In this document: one piece after another, positions 35,953 to 45,041 of the stretch
Numbering within the stretch: position 1 is the stretch's first letter
Layout of the letters: each line of letters starts with the position of its first letter
NCBI GenBank assembly: GCA_031285625.1
Contig: JAITVV010000067.1
Coordinates: forward strand, 1 to 64,000
Source: Prevotella sp.
Lineage (GTDB): Bacteria > Bacteroidota > Bacteroidia > Bacteroidales > Dysgonomonadaceae
Direction: 5' to 3'
DNA: 64,000 nucleotides
The notes under the pieces: generated by a model
The model's database searches: none
Seen by the model: only the letters and a program-made list of their open reading frames with translations
Told to the model about the DNA's origin: nothing
Program-made: the position numbers and the translations under genes

Positions 35953-38900
35953 ATGAATCGCACAATTTTAATTATTTTTATCATATGCCTTATCTCCTTT
36001 GATATCTCAGCTGATAATTATTATTTCTCAAAAATTGATGGAAATTTAGGATTATCTCAAAATAATGTCAAGTCCATCTATCAGGATAGCTACGGATTTA
36101 TGTGGTTCGGGACACGCAACAGGCTGAATCGTTACGATGGAGCATCTCTTAAAGTTTTTGACTGCTATGATTACAATGCACAAAAGGGTAATAACAACAT
36201 TAGTGCAATATTTGAAAGTCCTGATAAGAAGTTATGGCTGGGAACAGACAAAGGTATCTTTATATTTGACCCTATTACCGAAAAATTTAATTCATTTGAT
36301 ATAAAAACAATACATGGAACAACCATAGTAGAGTGGGTTGCTGATATTCAACAAGATCAGAATAATATATGGATTGTTGTACCCAACCAGGGAGTATTCA
36401 GATATGATATGGTTGCTAATAAACTACATATGTATACGGTAGTAAAAGATTTACGCCCCAGTATCAGTAATCCGCAATGTATTGCCATTGAGAAAAACGG
36501 ACGTGTATGGATCGGTTCAAACGGATCTGGTATATTCTTATATAATAGTTCTAATGACACTTTCACTCAATATTTGGGCAATACCGATGGTAAACTCTCC
36601 CTGGAAGGAAAAAATATTTACACAATATGTCATGATAATGACTATCTATTAGTTGGTATACACGAAGAAAAGTTACTCAAACTGGACAAAAGGCGTAATA
36701 TCCTGAAAGATATGAATACGCCACAGATAGAAAACAAAATTATCAGGCATATCACAAAGCTTAATGACAGCGAGGTATGGGTAGCGACTCAATCGGGGCT
36801 ATATATTATTAACGAAGAGCTTCAAACAATAGACCATGTAAAGGAAGACCCTCTAAATACCCACTCTTTGTCTGACAATTTCATTGAAAAGATATATCAG
36901 GACAAAGAAGGTGGAATATGGATAGGGACAAACTTTAGCGGAGTAAATTATCTTCCGAACAGAAATAACAAATTTGAAAAGTATTTTCCTGTGAGTGAAA
37001 AAGGCTCTATCAATTCGAAACGAATCAGGGAAATGAAAGAAGATAAAAATGGTAATATATGGATAGGGACGGAAGATGCAGGAATATCTGTTTATAATCC
37101 CGTGTCACATAATTTTAATGCAATAAACAACTCCTTTTACAGACAAACTCTGGCATTACTGATACAAGATTCGAAAATATGGGTAGGTTATTTTAAAAAC
37201 GGACTGGATATAATACAGTCTCCTTCAAATACAGTCCGACACTACTCTGCCTCGGAAATGGGATTGAATGAAGAAAGTATATTTGCATTATGCGAAGACC
37301 GCTATGGGAAAATATGGCTGGGAAACGCATGGGGAGTATTTGTAGCTGAAAAAGATATGATAAAATTTAAACGTCTCGATATATTTGGCCTTTCTTACAT
37401 ATATGATATAATAGAAGATTCTGAAGGATACATATGGGTAGCTACAATGGGCAACGGAGTATTTCAGTATGACCAGAAACAGGATATCCTTACTCATCAT
37501 ACTGCTGAAGGAGGAAACAGCTTAAGTTCGAATGCTGTAAGTAGCATAACAGAAGACCACCTGGGGCAAATATGGTTCTCTACAGATCGCGGGGGAATAT
37601 GTGTATACAATAAGAAACTAAAGAAGTTTGAAAGTTTCTCTATAAAAGATGGCTTACCAGACGATGTAGCCTACAAGATACTGGAAGATAAAGAGCATAA
37701 TCTATGGTTTGGAACGAATCAGGGATTAGTGAAGTTTAACCCCGAGAACAAACAAGTAAGAGTTTTCACCCAGAATGAAGGGCTCCTATCAAACCAGTTT
37801 AACTATAAATCAGGACTTATTACCAGTTCAGGGAAGCTTTACTTTGGATGCATGGAAGGTATGATAGCTTTTAAACCTGAGGAATTTAAAGAAAATAAGT
37901 TCATGCCTCCTGTATACATTACAAAACTTTCCATTTTTAATAAAGAAATAAGCCCTAATACTGCGGATTCACCAATAAAGAAAAGCATAGAACATACTGA
38001 TAAAATTACACTGCCTCATTATCAATCAAATATTACTCTCGACTTTATCTCCCTCAGCTATACTGCACCACAAGCAAACATGTATGCTTACAAAATGGAC
38101 AATATAGATATGGATTGGATATACACACAAAACAATCATAGTGCTTCTTATTCAAAGCTTCCTCCCGGAAAATATATTTTCAGGGTAAAAGGTACAAATA
38201 ATGATGGGCTATGGAATGAGAACGGAGCATCTCTGGAAATAATTATACTACCCCCATGGTGGGCATCTAATTCTGCATATCTCATTTATTTCGCTGTGTT
38301 CTTCACCATATTATACTATTCCCTACGGGTTTCATTAAAGAAGTATAAAAAACGCAATGAAGAACAACAGAAATTATTTGAAATAGAAAAAGAACGGGAA
38401 CTTTATGAAGCTAAAGTTGATTTCTTCACTGACATTGCACATGAGATACGAACACCCGTAACTCTCATCAGCGGACCTCTGGAATCAATCATAGAAATGG
38501 ACCTTCCGAATGAAAATGTAAAACGAAATTTATCATTTATAAAACAAAATACAAATAGCTTACTTGAACTAATAAATCAATTACTTGACTTCAGAAAAGT
38601 AGATAGCCACAAATTCTTGTTAAGTTTCAGAAGTACTGATATAAACTTATTGCTAAAGGAGATAATTGACAGATTTCAGCCACAGGCAAATGCTTCTAAG
38701 AAAATATTGAAATTACAATTCCTCAATGAAGAATCTACCTCTGCAATTGTTGATAGGGAAGGTATACTCAAAATAGTAACCAATTTATTATCAAATGCAA
38801 TAAAATATTCCAAGCATGAAATAGAAGTATCACTTATCCACGATGAAACATATTTCACTATACAAGTTTCGAATGACGGAGAATCAATACCAGACGAATT

Positions 38901-39921
38901 GAAAGAAAAAATATTCGAACCTTTTTTTCAGGTAAAGGCATTAAACAGGGAAACAACCGGTTCGGGTATAGGTTTATCTTTGGCTCGCTCCTTAGCAGAA
39001 CTTCACGAAGGATATTTATTTTATACATCTACATCAGATAAAAATAATTTCATTCTAAAAATTCCGTTATCTCAGGAATCTATAAATAAACAGGAGGAGA
39101 TTCCTTCTACATCCGACTATATAGTGGAGCAAGAAGAAACATTAACAAGAAAACGACAAAACGAATCGGTATTAGTAGTGGAAGACAACCCTGATATGCT
39201 AAGTTTTATTGCTGGCAAGCTAGATGAAACATATACTGTAGAGCGAGCAAAAAATGGTATTGAAGCACAGAAAATACTCCAATTGAAAAGTATTGACATT
39301 GTGGTGAGTGATATTATGATGCCTGAAATGGATGGATTCGAATTATGTGAATTTATAAAGTCTGATATAGAATACAGTCATATAATCGTAATCTTACTAA
39401 CGGCAAAAAATGATTTGAACAGCAAAATCAAAGGGCTAGAAATAGGAGCAGATGCATATGTAGAAAAGCCTTTCTCTTTCCAGTATCTACAGACTCTCTT
39501 AACTTCGCTAATGAATAACAGAAGGCGGGAAATAGAACTATTCTTAAGAAAGCCATTTTTGCCTATTCAACAATCGAATATGAATAAGGCAGATGAACAG
39601 TTCTTGAATAAAATAATAGAAATAATAAACGAAAATATTACTGATTCTAATTTTAATGTAGAAAGTTTAGCGGATCTAATACATATGAGCCGTTCAAGTC
39701 TTCACCGTAAGCTAAAGTCAACAATAGACACCACACCTACCGATTTCATAAGGCTGGTGCGTTTACAAGAAGCAGCAAAATTGATACAGGAAGGAAAATA
39801 CAGGATAAATGAAATCTGCTATTTGGTAGGAATTAATTCACCATCCTATTTTATTAAGTTATTCCAGAGCCAGTATGGAATGACACCTAAAGAATTTGAA
39901 AAGCAACAGAAAGGAAAATAA
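35953..39921 (+). CDS. hybrid two-component system sensor/regulator (HTCS)
   Basis: About 1,322 residues from ATG 35953 (MNRTILIIFIICLISFDISA, a good signal peptide); the GTG at 35896 would add 19 residues and run through a promoter box. Periplasmic sensor: two Reg_prop beta-propellers (repeated WIGT/WFGT blocks such as GFMWFGTRN and GGIWIGTNF), then a Y_Y_Y domain (YAYKMDNIDMDWIYT). One membrane helix lies at about 773-795. Cytoplasmic part: HisKA (DIAHEIRTP, His830), HATPase (NLLSNAIKYSK, GSGIGLSLA), receiver (SDIMMPEMDG, phospho-Asp about 1120) and a C-terminal AraC-type helix-turn-helix (about 1215-1320: VESLADLIHMSRSSLHRKLK). It senses an oligosaccharide and should activate the divergent susC operon and probably the MFS operon. 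Confidence 0.95.
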   Translation: MNRTILIIFIICLISFDISADNYYFSKIDGNLGLSQNNVKSIYQDSYGFMWFGTRNRLNRYDGASLKVFDCYDYNAQKGNNNISAIFESPDKKLWLGTDKGIFIFDPITEKFNSFDIKTIHGTTIVEWVADIQQDQNNIWIVVPNQGVFRYDMVANKLHMYTVVKDLRPSISNPQCIAIEKNGRVWIGSNGSGIFLYNSSNDTFTQYLGNTDGKLSLEGKNIYTICHDNDYLLVGIHEEKLLKLDKRRNILKDMNTPQIENKIIRHITKLNDSEVWVATQSGLYIINEELQTIDHVKEDPLNTHSLSDNFIEKIYQDKEGGIWIGTNFSGVNYLPNRNNKFEKYFPVSEKGSINSKRIREMKEDKNGNIWIGTEDAGISVYNPVSHNFNAINNSFYRQTLALLIQDSKIWVGYFKNGLDIIQSPSNTVRHYSASEMGLNEESIFALCEDRYGKIWLGNAWGVFVAEKDMIKFKRLDIFGLSYIYDIIEDSEGYIWVATMGNGVFQYDQKQDILTHHTAEGGNSLSSNAVSSITEDHLGQIWFSTDRGGICVYNKKLKKFESFSIKDGLPDDVAYKILEDKEHNLWFGTNQGLVKFNPENKQVRVFTQNEGLLSNQFNYKSGLITSSGKLYFGCMEGMIAFKPEEFKENKFMPPVYITKLSIFNKEISPNTADSPIKKSIEHTDKITLPHYQSNITLDFISLSYTAPQANMYAYKMDNIDMDWIYTQNNHSASYSKLPPGKYIFRVKGTNNDGLWNENGASLEIIILPPWWASNSAYLIYFAVFFTILYYSLRVSLKKYKKRNEEQQKLFEIEKERELYEAKVDFFTDIAHEIRTPVTLISGPLESIIEMDLPNENVKRNLSFIKQNTNSLLELINQLLDFRKVDSHKFLLSFRSTDINLLLKEIIDRFQPQANASKKILKLQFLNEESTSAIVDREGILKIVTNLLSNAIKYSKHEIEVSLIHDETYFTIQVSNDGESIPDELKEKIFEPFFQVKALNRETTGSGIGLSLARSLAELHEGYLFYTSTSDKNNFILKIPLSQESINKQEEIPSTSDYIVEQEETLTRKRQNESVLVVEDNPDMLSFIAGKLDETYTVERAKNGIEAQKILQLKSIDIVVSDIMMPEMDGFELCEFIKSDIEYSHIIVILLTAKNDLNSKIKGLEIGADAYVEKPFSFQYLQTLLTSLMNNRRREIELFLRKPFLPIQQSNMNKADEQFLNKIIEIINENITDSNFNVESLADLIHMSRSSLHRKLKSTIDTTPTDFIRLVRLQEAAKLIQEGKYRINEICYLVGINSPSYFIKLFQSQYGMTPKEFEKQQKGK

Positions 39922-40917
39922 CTATCGGAAAGAATAGGTAATTACATCCGTTTTCTCCTCTTTGGGCTCGAGTATATTTGATGCGAAATCAGTATGATTC
40001 ATAGCATCAGGATAATATTGAGCTTCCAGGCATAGCCCTTGGAAAGGTAGAAATTGTCCGGTTAAGAAATCTCCGGTATAAAACAGGATGCCAGGCATAG
40101 TAGAATAAACATCCAATACTCTGCCAGAAGTAATATCTTTTACCGAACCAAGAACCTCCTTATTATCTTGTCTGATAAAATAAGCATTATATCCTTCCAG
40201 ATTATCTTTTTTCAGCAATGACATCTCATTTACTGTTCTATAATCACTAAAATCAAAAGCAGTGTTCTTTATATAGAGTATGCGCCCTGTAGGTAAAAAT
40301 TCATTATCAGTTTCCAGATACTTTTCAGCATTTACTTTCAGTTGATTATCAAGAATAGTATTTTTCGTACTGGAAAGATTAAAATAAGCATGATTTGTGA
40401 AATTAACAGATGTTCTCTTATCTGATAAGGCTTTATATTCAATCTGTAAATCATTAGTATCGGAAAAAGAGTAGGTTACCCGGAGTTTCAAGTTTCCGGG
40501 GAACCCACCTTCTCCATCCGGACTTTCGGTGTAGAAAGTCACACTTTCATTGTTGATATAGTAGTTGAATATTTTCTTATTTAGTCCATTAAATCCTCCA
40601 TGATTGGAGTTCTTACCGTCGTTTTTATCCAAATGATATACTATGCTATCCATTGAGAAACAGGCATTGGATATACGGTTAGAAACTCGTCCAATAGTAG
40701 CACCCAGATAAAAAGTATCTGAAAGATAGTCTTCTAATTTATTATATCGTAAAACAACATTAGAAAGCACTCCTTTCTTATCAGGAACAACAATAGATAC
40801 AACACTCGCACCTATATTTGTGACCTCAGCATATGCACCCGAAGAATTAGAAATGCGGAATAATGCAATCTCTTGTCCTCCGCGAAAAATGCTTTCCTGT
40901 TTTACTATATTTACCAT
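39922..40917 (-). CDS. galM: aldose 1-epimerase (mutarotase)
   Basis: A 331-residue GalM-family protein without signal peptide, therefore cytoplasmic. Motifs: GATIGRVSNRIS, KNSNHGGFNGLN (substrate His), FTNHAYFNLSS (catalytic His) and CLEAQYYPDAMNH (catalytic Glu). It interconverts alpha and beta anomers of galactose or glucose, feeding freed galactose into the Leloir pathway. Its start codon abuts the stop of GH97 with no gap, so the two are translationally coupled. Its stop directly abuts that of the convergent regulator gene, leaving no room for a terminator. Confidence 0.93.
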   Translation of the reverse strand: MVNIVKQESIFRGGQEIALFRISNSSGAYAEVTNIGASVVSIVVPDKKGVLSNVVLRYNKLEDYLSDTFYLGATIGRVSNRISNACFSMDSIVYHLDKNDGKNSNHGGFNGLNKKIFNYYINNESVTFYTESPDGEGGFPGNLKLRVTYSFSDTNDLQIEYKALSDKRTSVNFTNHAYFNLSSTKNTILDNQLKVNAEKYLETDNEFLPTGRILYIKNTAFDFSDYRTVNEMSLLKKDNLEGYNAYFIRQDNKEVLGSVKDITSGRVLDVYSTMPGILFYTGDFLTGQFLPFQGLCLEAQYYPDAMNHTDFASNILEPKEEKTDVITYSFR

Positions 40918-42873
40918 TTATTGAAGGTATATTCTCATTGCAAGACCTCCGCCCTGAGCCAGAGGAATTGTCATCTTACTGTCAGAATTTATGGATTGAG
41001 TTTCGAATGTATAATGAGTAGCCCACAGTCCGGCATCGTCTCCATCCTTGTAGATATCTACCTGATACTGTTTGTCTTTATCTAGGAATGAAAAATCAAC
41101 AGTGAGATTCCGTGCTGTCCAATCTGTCATACCGCCAATATACCAATTATCACCTTTTTGCTTTGCAGTAAGTACATATTCACCAACTTTGGCATCGAGT
41201 ACCACTGTATTATCAAATGTTACAGGTACGTCTGATAAAAACTTCATTACCTTGGCGTCTTTCCGGTATTCAGATGGTGAATCACATAACATAGCCAGAT
41301 ATTGGTCATAAATAACAAACATAGCCAGTTCATGGCATCGTGTACCCTGTGCAAAAGGCAGCCCCGGGTCGAGTGGCTTGAACAACTGAGGCGAACAATT
41401 ACGCATTGCCCCCGGAGTATAGTCGAGCGTACCGCCCAGCATACGGGTAAACGGAAAAGTAACATGATGCTTCGGATTGGCTGTCAAGTCCCATTTAGAA
41501 CATTCTGCACCCCGCACGGCTTCATAATTCACTATATTCGGGTACATACGTTGCATTCCTGTTGGCTTGCTACAGCCATGGAAATTAACCATCAACTTAT
41601 TCTCTGCTGCTTTACGTGCAATTGTTTCATACCAATCCATTGCCAGTTGATCATCCCTGTCAAAAAAATCGACCTTGATACCCACTGCTCCCCAGTCGTG
41701 CATCATTTTCAGATATTCATCAGCTTTATCTGTAAGAGCCATGGCTACACACCAGAGAAATACGCCTACATTCTTGGATTTACCATAATTGATTATTTCT
41801 TTTATATCCACTTTAGGGTTCACCTGCGTCAAATCGAAGATATGTGACCAGCCTGCATCAATCATCAGGTATTCCATATTATTTTCGGCAGCAAAGTCTA
41901 TATAGTGTTTGTATAGGGCTGTATTTCTGTTCGCCATGCCCGATGGAATATCGGCTCCCGGAAGCATAGCATCGTGCCACCATTCCCAGGCAGCTTTGCC
42001 GGGTTTAATCCATGATACATCCGTTAATACCTGAGGTGTTGCCAGTTTGTAAACCAGCTCATTTGTAAGAAGTTCTTTATCATCGTCTGTTGCAATAATC
42101 ACACGCCATGGAAATTCCCTGTCGCCATTCGTTTCGGCAATGTAATCCCTTGTGCGTTGTACAACAGATACAAATCCCCAACTACCGAGAGCCGTACTAT
42201 CGGGGTATTGCGCAAAATCACCTTTAAAGCCAGTTCCTTCTTTCTCAAGATACATACCGGGGTAATCCCTTACATCTGATTCTGCTACTACAACCTTTAC
42301 ATTATCCGGCATAGTAAACAGTACCGGAGTAATAGACCTTTTACCATCTGTAATTGCCGATGCACTACTATAATCCATATGCATTAATTCCCACGATGTA
42401 TAGTTGGATGTTTCCTGAAAGATAACAGCAGGGTCATTTGCAATATTTACATTCACTATTTCATTATTTACCATTATCTTTTCACCCAAATTAGTAATAA
42501 GCCTGTATGCTACACCTTCATTGTAAGCTCTGATAATCAATGAATAGTCTCCTTCAAAATCTATCCTTGTTTCGTTAAAATTATCTGATAATGATTTGAA
42601 TTTGCCATACAATGGTTCTATCATTTCATTTACCGACCGTGAGTGAATAGTTCTTATCTTAGGATTCACTCCCAGCATCTTACCCTCGACATTAAGCCCT
42701 ATTACCGATGGTTTTATAATTTCTTTTTCTTTAAATAAAACCTTGTAGGATAGAGAATCTTTTGTTTCAATAACTACCCTCAACTTTGAACCGGGAGAAA
42801 CAACTTCAATATTCTCTTTCCCACAAGATGTAAGAAAGAGAATACATACTAGTATGATGTTTAAATATTTCAT
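40918..42873 (-). CDS. GH97 alpha-galactosidase-type lipoprotein
   Basis: A 651-residue lipoprotein (FLTSCGK, Cys17). GH97 layout: N-terminal beta-supersandwich (about 25-275, GVAYRLITNLGEK), TIM barrel (WEWWHDAMLPGADIP, YLMIDAGWSH, NVGVFLWC) and C-terminal beta domain. GIKVDFFDRDDQ presents an aspartate where the retaining GH97 alpha-galactosidases (BT1871 type) have their nucleophile, and VNYEAVRGAE supplies the acid/base glutamate. The inverting SusB-type alpha-glucosidases lack that aspartate. This points to retaining alpha-galactosidase. It overlaps GH36 upstream by four bases (ATGA) and abuts galM downstream. Confidence 0.88.
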   Translation of the reverse strand: MKYLNIILVCILFLTSCGKENIEVVSPGSKLRVVIETKDSLSYKVLFKEKEIIKPSVIGLNVEGKMLGVNPKIRTIHSRSVNEMIEPLYGKFKSLSDNFNETRIDFEGDYSLIIRAYNEGVAYRLITNLGEKIMVNNEIVNVNIANDPAVIFQETSNYTSWELMHMDYSSASAITDGKRSITPVLFTMPDNVKVVVAESDVRDYPGMYLEKEGTGFKGDFAQYPDSTALGSWGFVSVVQRTRDYIAETNGDREFPWRVIIATDDDKELLTNELVYKLATPQVLTDVSWIKPGKAAWEWWHDAMLPGADIPSGMANRNTALYKHYIDFAAENNMEYLMIDAGWSHIFDLTQVNPKVDIKEIINYGKSKNVGVFLWCVAMALTDKADEYLKMMHDWGAVGIKVDFFDRDDQLAMDWYETIARKAAENKLMVNFHGCSKPTGMQRMYPNIVNYEAVRGAECSKWDLTANPKHHVTFPFTRMLGGTLDYTPGAMRNCSPQLFKPLDPGLPFAQGTRCHELAMFVIYDQYLAMLCDSPSEYRKDAKVMKFLSDVPVTFDNTVVLDAKVGEYVLTAKQKGDNWYIGGMTDWTARNLTVDFSFLDKDKQYQVDIYKDGDDAGLWATHYTFETQSINSDSKMTIPLAQGGGLAMRIYLQ

Positions 42874-45041
42874 CTTACACTATTAATTTGTAGAACAACA
42901 CTTTCGTACTCGTTATACATAGGGAATGTTAGCCCTACTGTCATAAGATAATCTCCGCTAAATTCCTTGCCTTCGTATGCTGAAGAGCGTGACCAGTCCG
43001 GCGAAACTTTATTGATTTCTTTTAATGTATATTTTTTATCCGGGTCGAGTCCCTGAAGGTATACTGTCTGTGTATTTGGTTTGATTTCCTTTCTTACGAG
43101 GAAATTAAATACTATAGCTTCGTTCTTGTCTTCGGATGCGTACATGAAAACAGTCCGGTTATTCTTATAAGGAGACAGTATTCTGTAAAGGTCCCCATGC
43201 AGAACCGTTCCTCTTATCTGCTTATACGTTTCTATCGCATTTCTGGAGAAAACCTTCTCGTCTTCCGTCATTTGCACCGGCTGTAAATCCATGCCCAGTT
43301 TGGCTGCCATAGCAATATCGAAACGATATTTTAGAGGAGTGCTGCGGCCTGAAATATGGTTTGGTGATACTGATACGTGGCTTGCCAGCCCAACAGTAGG
43401 GAAGAAATATTGCGCACCCCATTGTGTGAAAATCCGTTGTAGTGGGTCGTTATTATCACTAATCCAGTATTCATCGAAATTCTTCATAGATGCATAATCG
43501 ATACGTCCGCCACCACCAGAGCATAGCATAAATGTCACATCGGGATATTTCACCCTTATCTTATTCATTATTTCCAGCAAGGCATTGCTGTAATCTATCC
43601 ACAGATGCGATTGCCTGTCAGCAGGGAGATACGATGAGCCCGGATTATGTACAAACCTGTTACAATCCCATTTTACATAATCTATACCCGGATTTTGCTT
43701 CAAGATATTATCTACAGTGTTGTATACAAACTCCTGCACTTTAGGGTTGCTCAGGTCGAGTATCAACTGGTTGCGTTGTTCAGTACGTTCCCTGTGTGGC
43801 TGCGCGATTACCCAATCGGGATGCTTTTCATACAGTTCACTTTTTGGGTTTACCATTTCAGGCTCTATCCATATACCAAATTTCAGACCTCTCTTATGCG
43901 ATTCATTTATCAGATATGGAATACCATTCGGTAATTTTTTCTTATTTGTCTGCCAGTCTCCAAGTCCAGCATTATCACCATTGCGCGGATATTTATTACC
44001 GAACCAGCCATCATCCAGAAGGAATAATTCAAAGCCCATCTTAGAAGCGTCATCAATAATCTGAGTCAACTTCGGTTCGTCAAAATCGAAATAAGTTGCT
44101 TCCCAGTTATTCAGCAGGATACTTCTGTCTTTATTTCCGTTTTTAATACCATACTTGCGCGCCCAGCGATGGAAATTGCGGGTAACTTCGCCACTGCCCT
44201 CACTGCTGTATGTGTACAGCAATGCAGGAGTCTTAAATGATTTGTCTTTGTCCAAAGTATATGCTGAGGCATAAGGATTTATTCCTGACAACACACGTAG
44301 TTTCTGGTCATTATTCACCTCGAAGCAAAACTGAAAGCTTCCGGGCCATGCCAATGTACCTCCTATCACCTCGCCGTGATTTTCTTCGACAGGGTTACCC
44401 AGCGATAAAAGGAAACACGGATGTGTATATTGGTTTGACCTTACACCTAGTTTGGAATCAATCATTTTTATTCCTGCTGTTAATTCCTGCTCAGCTATAT
44501 TCATTTCTTCTGACCAGTCTCCGTGAAACTGGCTTACATAATAATTCTTGGCATAGAAAAACAAATCAGATGATGCAAAGTTTTCAAGTCTTACACTCTT
44601 ATTTTCTGCATTGCGTATCTCTGTCCATTGCTCGATAATATTTTCTTTCTGATAAGCATTGTAATGCAAATCAACATACAGTCCATAATATGCATCTTTC
44701 AACGATACTACAGTATGAATAATATTATCGCTCGGCCTGTCAGATTTTGAGGATACATAAACCAGTTCGGTAGACGTATTTCCGTCTGCATGAGTTGCCC
44801 TCAATGCTGCTTCGAATACATGGTTGGTACCAAATGTAGAATATGCACTGTAATCTTTTAGCGGAACTTTTCCCAGTTCGTCCAAGTGTTTGATTTTCTT
44901 ACCGAAATAAGTCTGTTCCAGCTTTTTCTTTTCATTTACTTTCAGCAACAGACATGTATTGTCCGTTGTTATTGTTATGTAATCATTTGCAAATACCCCA
45001 ATAGAAAACAGAAGGCATAATGTTGTAATCAGTTGTCTCAT
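42870..45041 (-). CDS. GH36 alpha-galactosidase (paralogue 2), secreted
   Basis: A 723-residue GH36 enzyme with signal peptide MRQLITTLCLLFSIGVFAN. Blocks match the first GH36 closely: FLLDDGWFGNKYPRNGDNAG, GLKFGIWIEPEMVNPKSEL, YVKWDCNRFV (nucleophile Asp), MLCSGGGGRIDY, YWISDNNDPLQR (acid/base Asp) and SHVSVSPNHISG. The receptor loops differ from paralogue 1 (for instance PLQR instead of AFDR after the acid/base), which hints at another linkage or chain-length preference. Four-base ATGA overlaps with both neighbours (DUF5107 upstream, GH97 downstream) indicate strict co-translation. Confidence 0.95.
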   Translation of the reverse strand: MRQLITTLCLLFSIGVFANDYITITTDNTCLLLKVNEKKKLEQTYFGKKIKHLDELGKVPLKDYSAYSTFGTNHVFEAALRATHADGNTSTELVYVSSKSDRPSDNIIHTVVSLKDAYYGLYVDLHYNAYQKENIIEQWTEIRNAENKSVRLENFASSDLFFYAKNYYVSQFHGDWSEEMNIAEQELTAGIKMIDSKLGVRSNQYTHPCFLLSLGNPVEENHGEVIGGTLAWPGSFQFCFEVNNDQKLRVLSGINPYASAYTLDKDKSFKTPALLYTYSSEGSGEVTRNFHRWARKYGIKNGNKDRSILLNNWEATYFDFDEPKLTQIIDDASKMGFELFLLDDGWFGNKYPRNGDNAGLGDWQTNKKKLPNGIPYLINESHKRGLKFGIWIEPEMVNPKSELYEKHPDWVIAQPHRERTEQRNQLILDLSNPKVQEFVYNTVDNILKQNPGIDYVKWDCNRFVHNPGSSYLPADRQSHLWIDYSNALLEIMNKIRVKYPDVTFMLCSGGGGRIDYASMKNFDEYWISDNNDPLQRIFTQWGAQYFFPTVGLASHVSVSPNHISGRSTPLKYRFDIAMAAKLGMDLQPVQMTEDEKVFSRNAIETYKQIRGTVLHGDLYRILSPYKNNRTVFMYASEDKNEAIVFNFLVRKEIKPNTQTVYLQGLDPDKKYTLKEINKVSPDWSRSSAYEGKEFSGDYLMTVGLTFPMYNEYESVVLQINSVR

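Noticed and set aside
37288-37500. Minus-strand frames inside the HTCS gene
   Set aside because: Shadows of the sensor gene; the plus-strand protein is continuous and matches the whole family.
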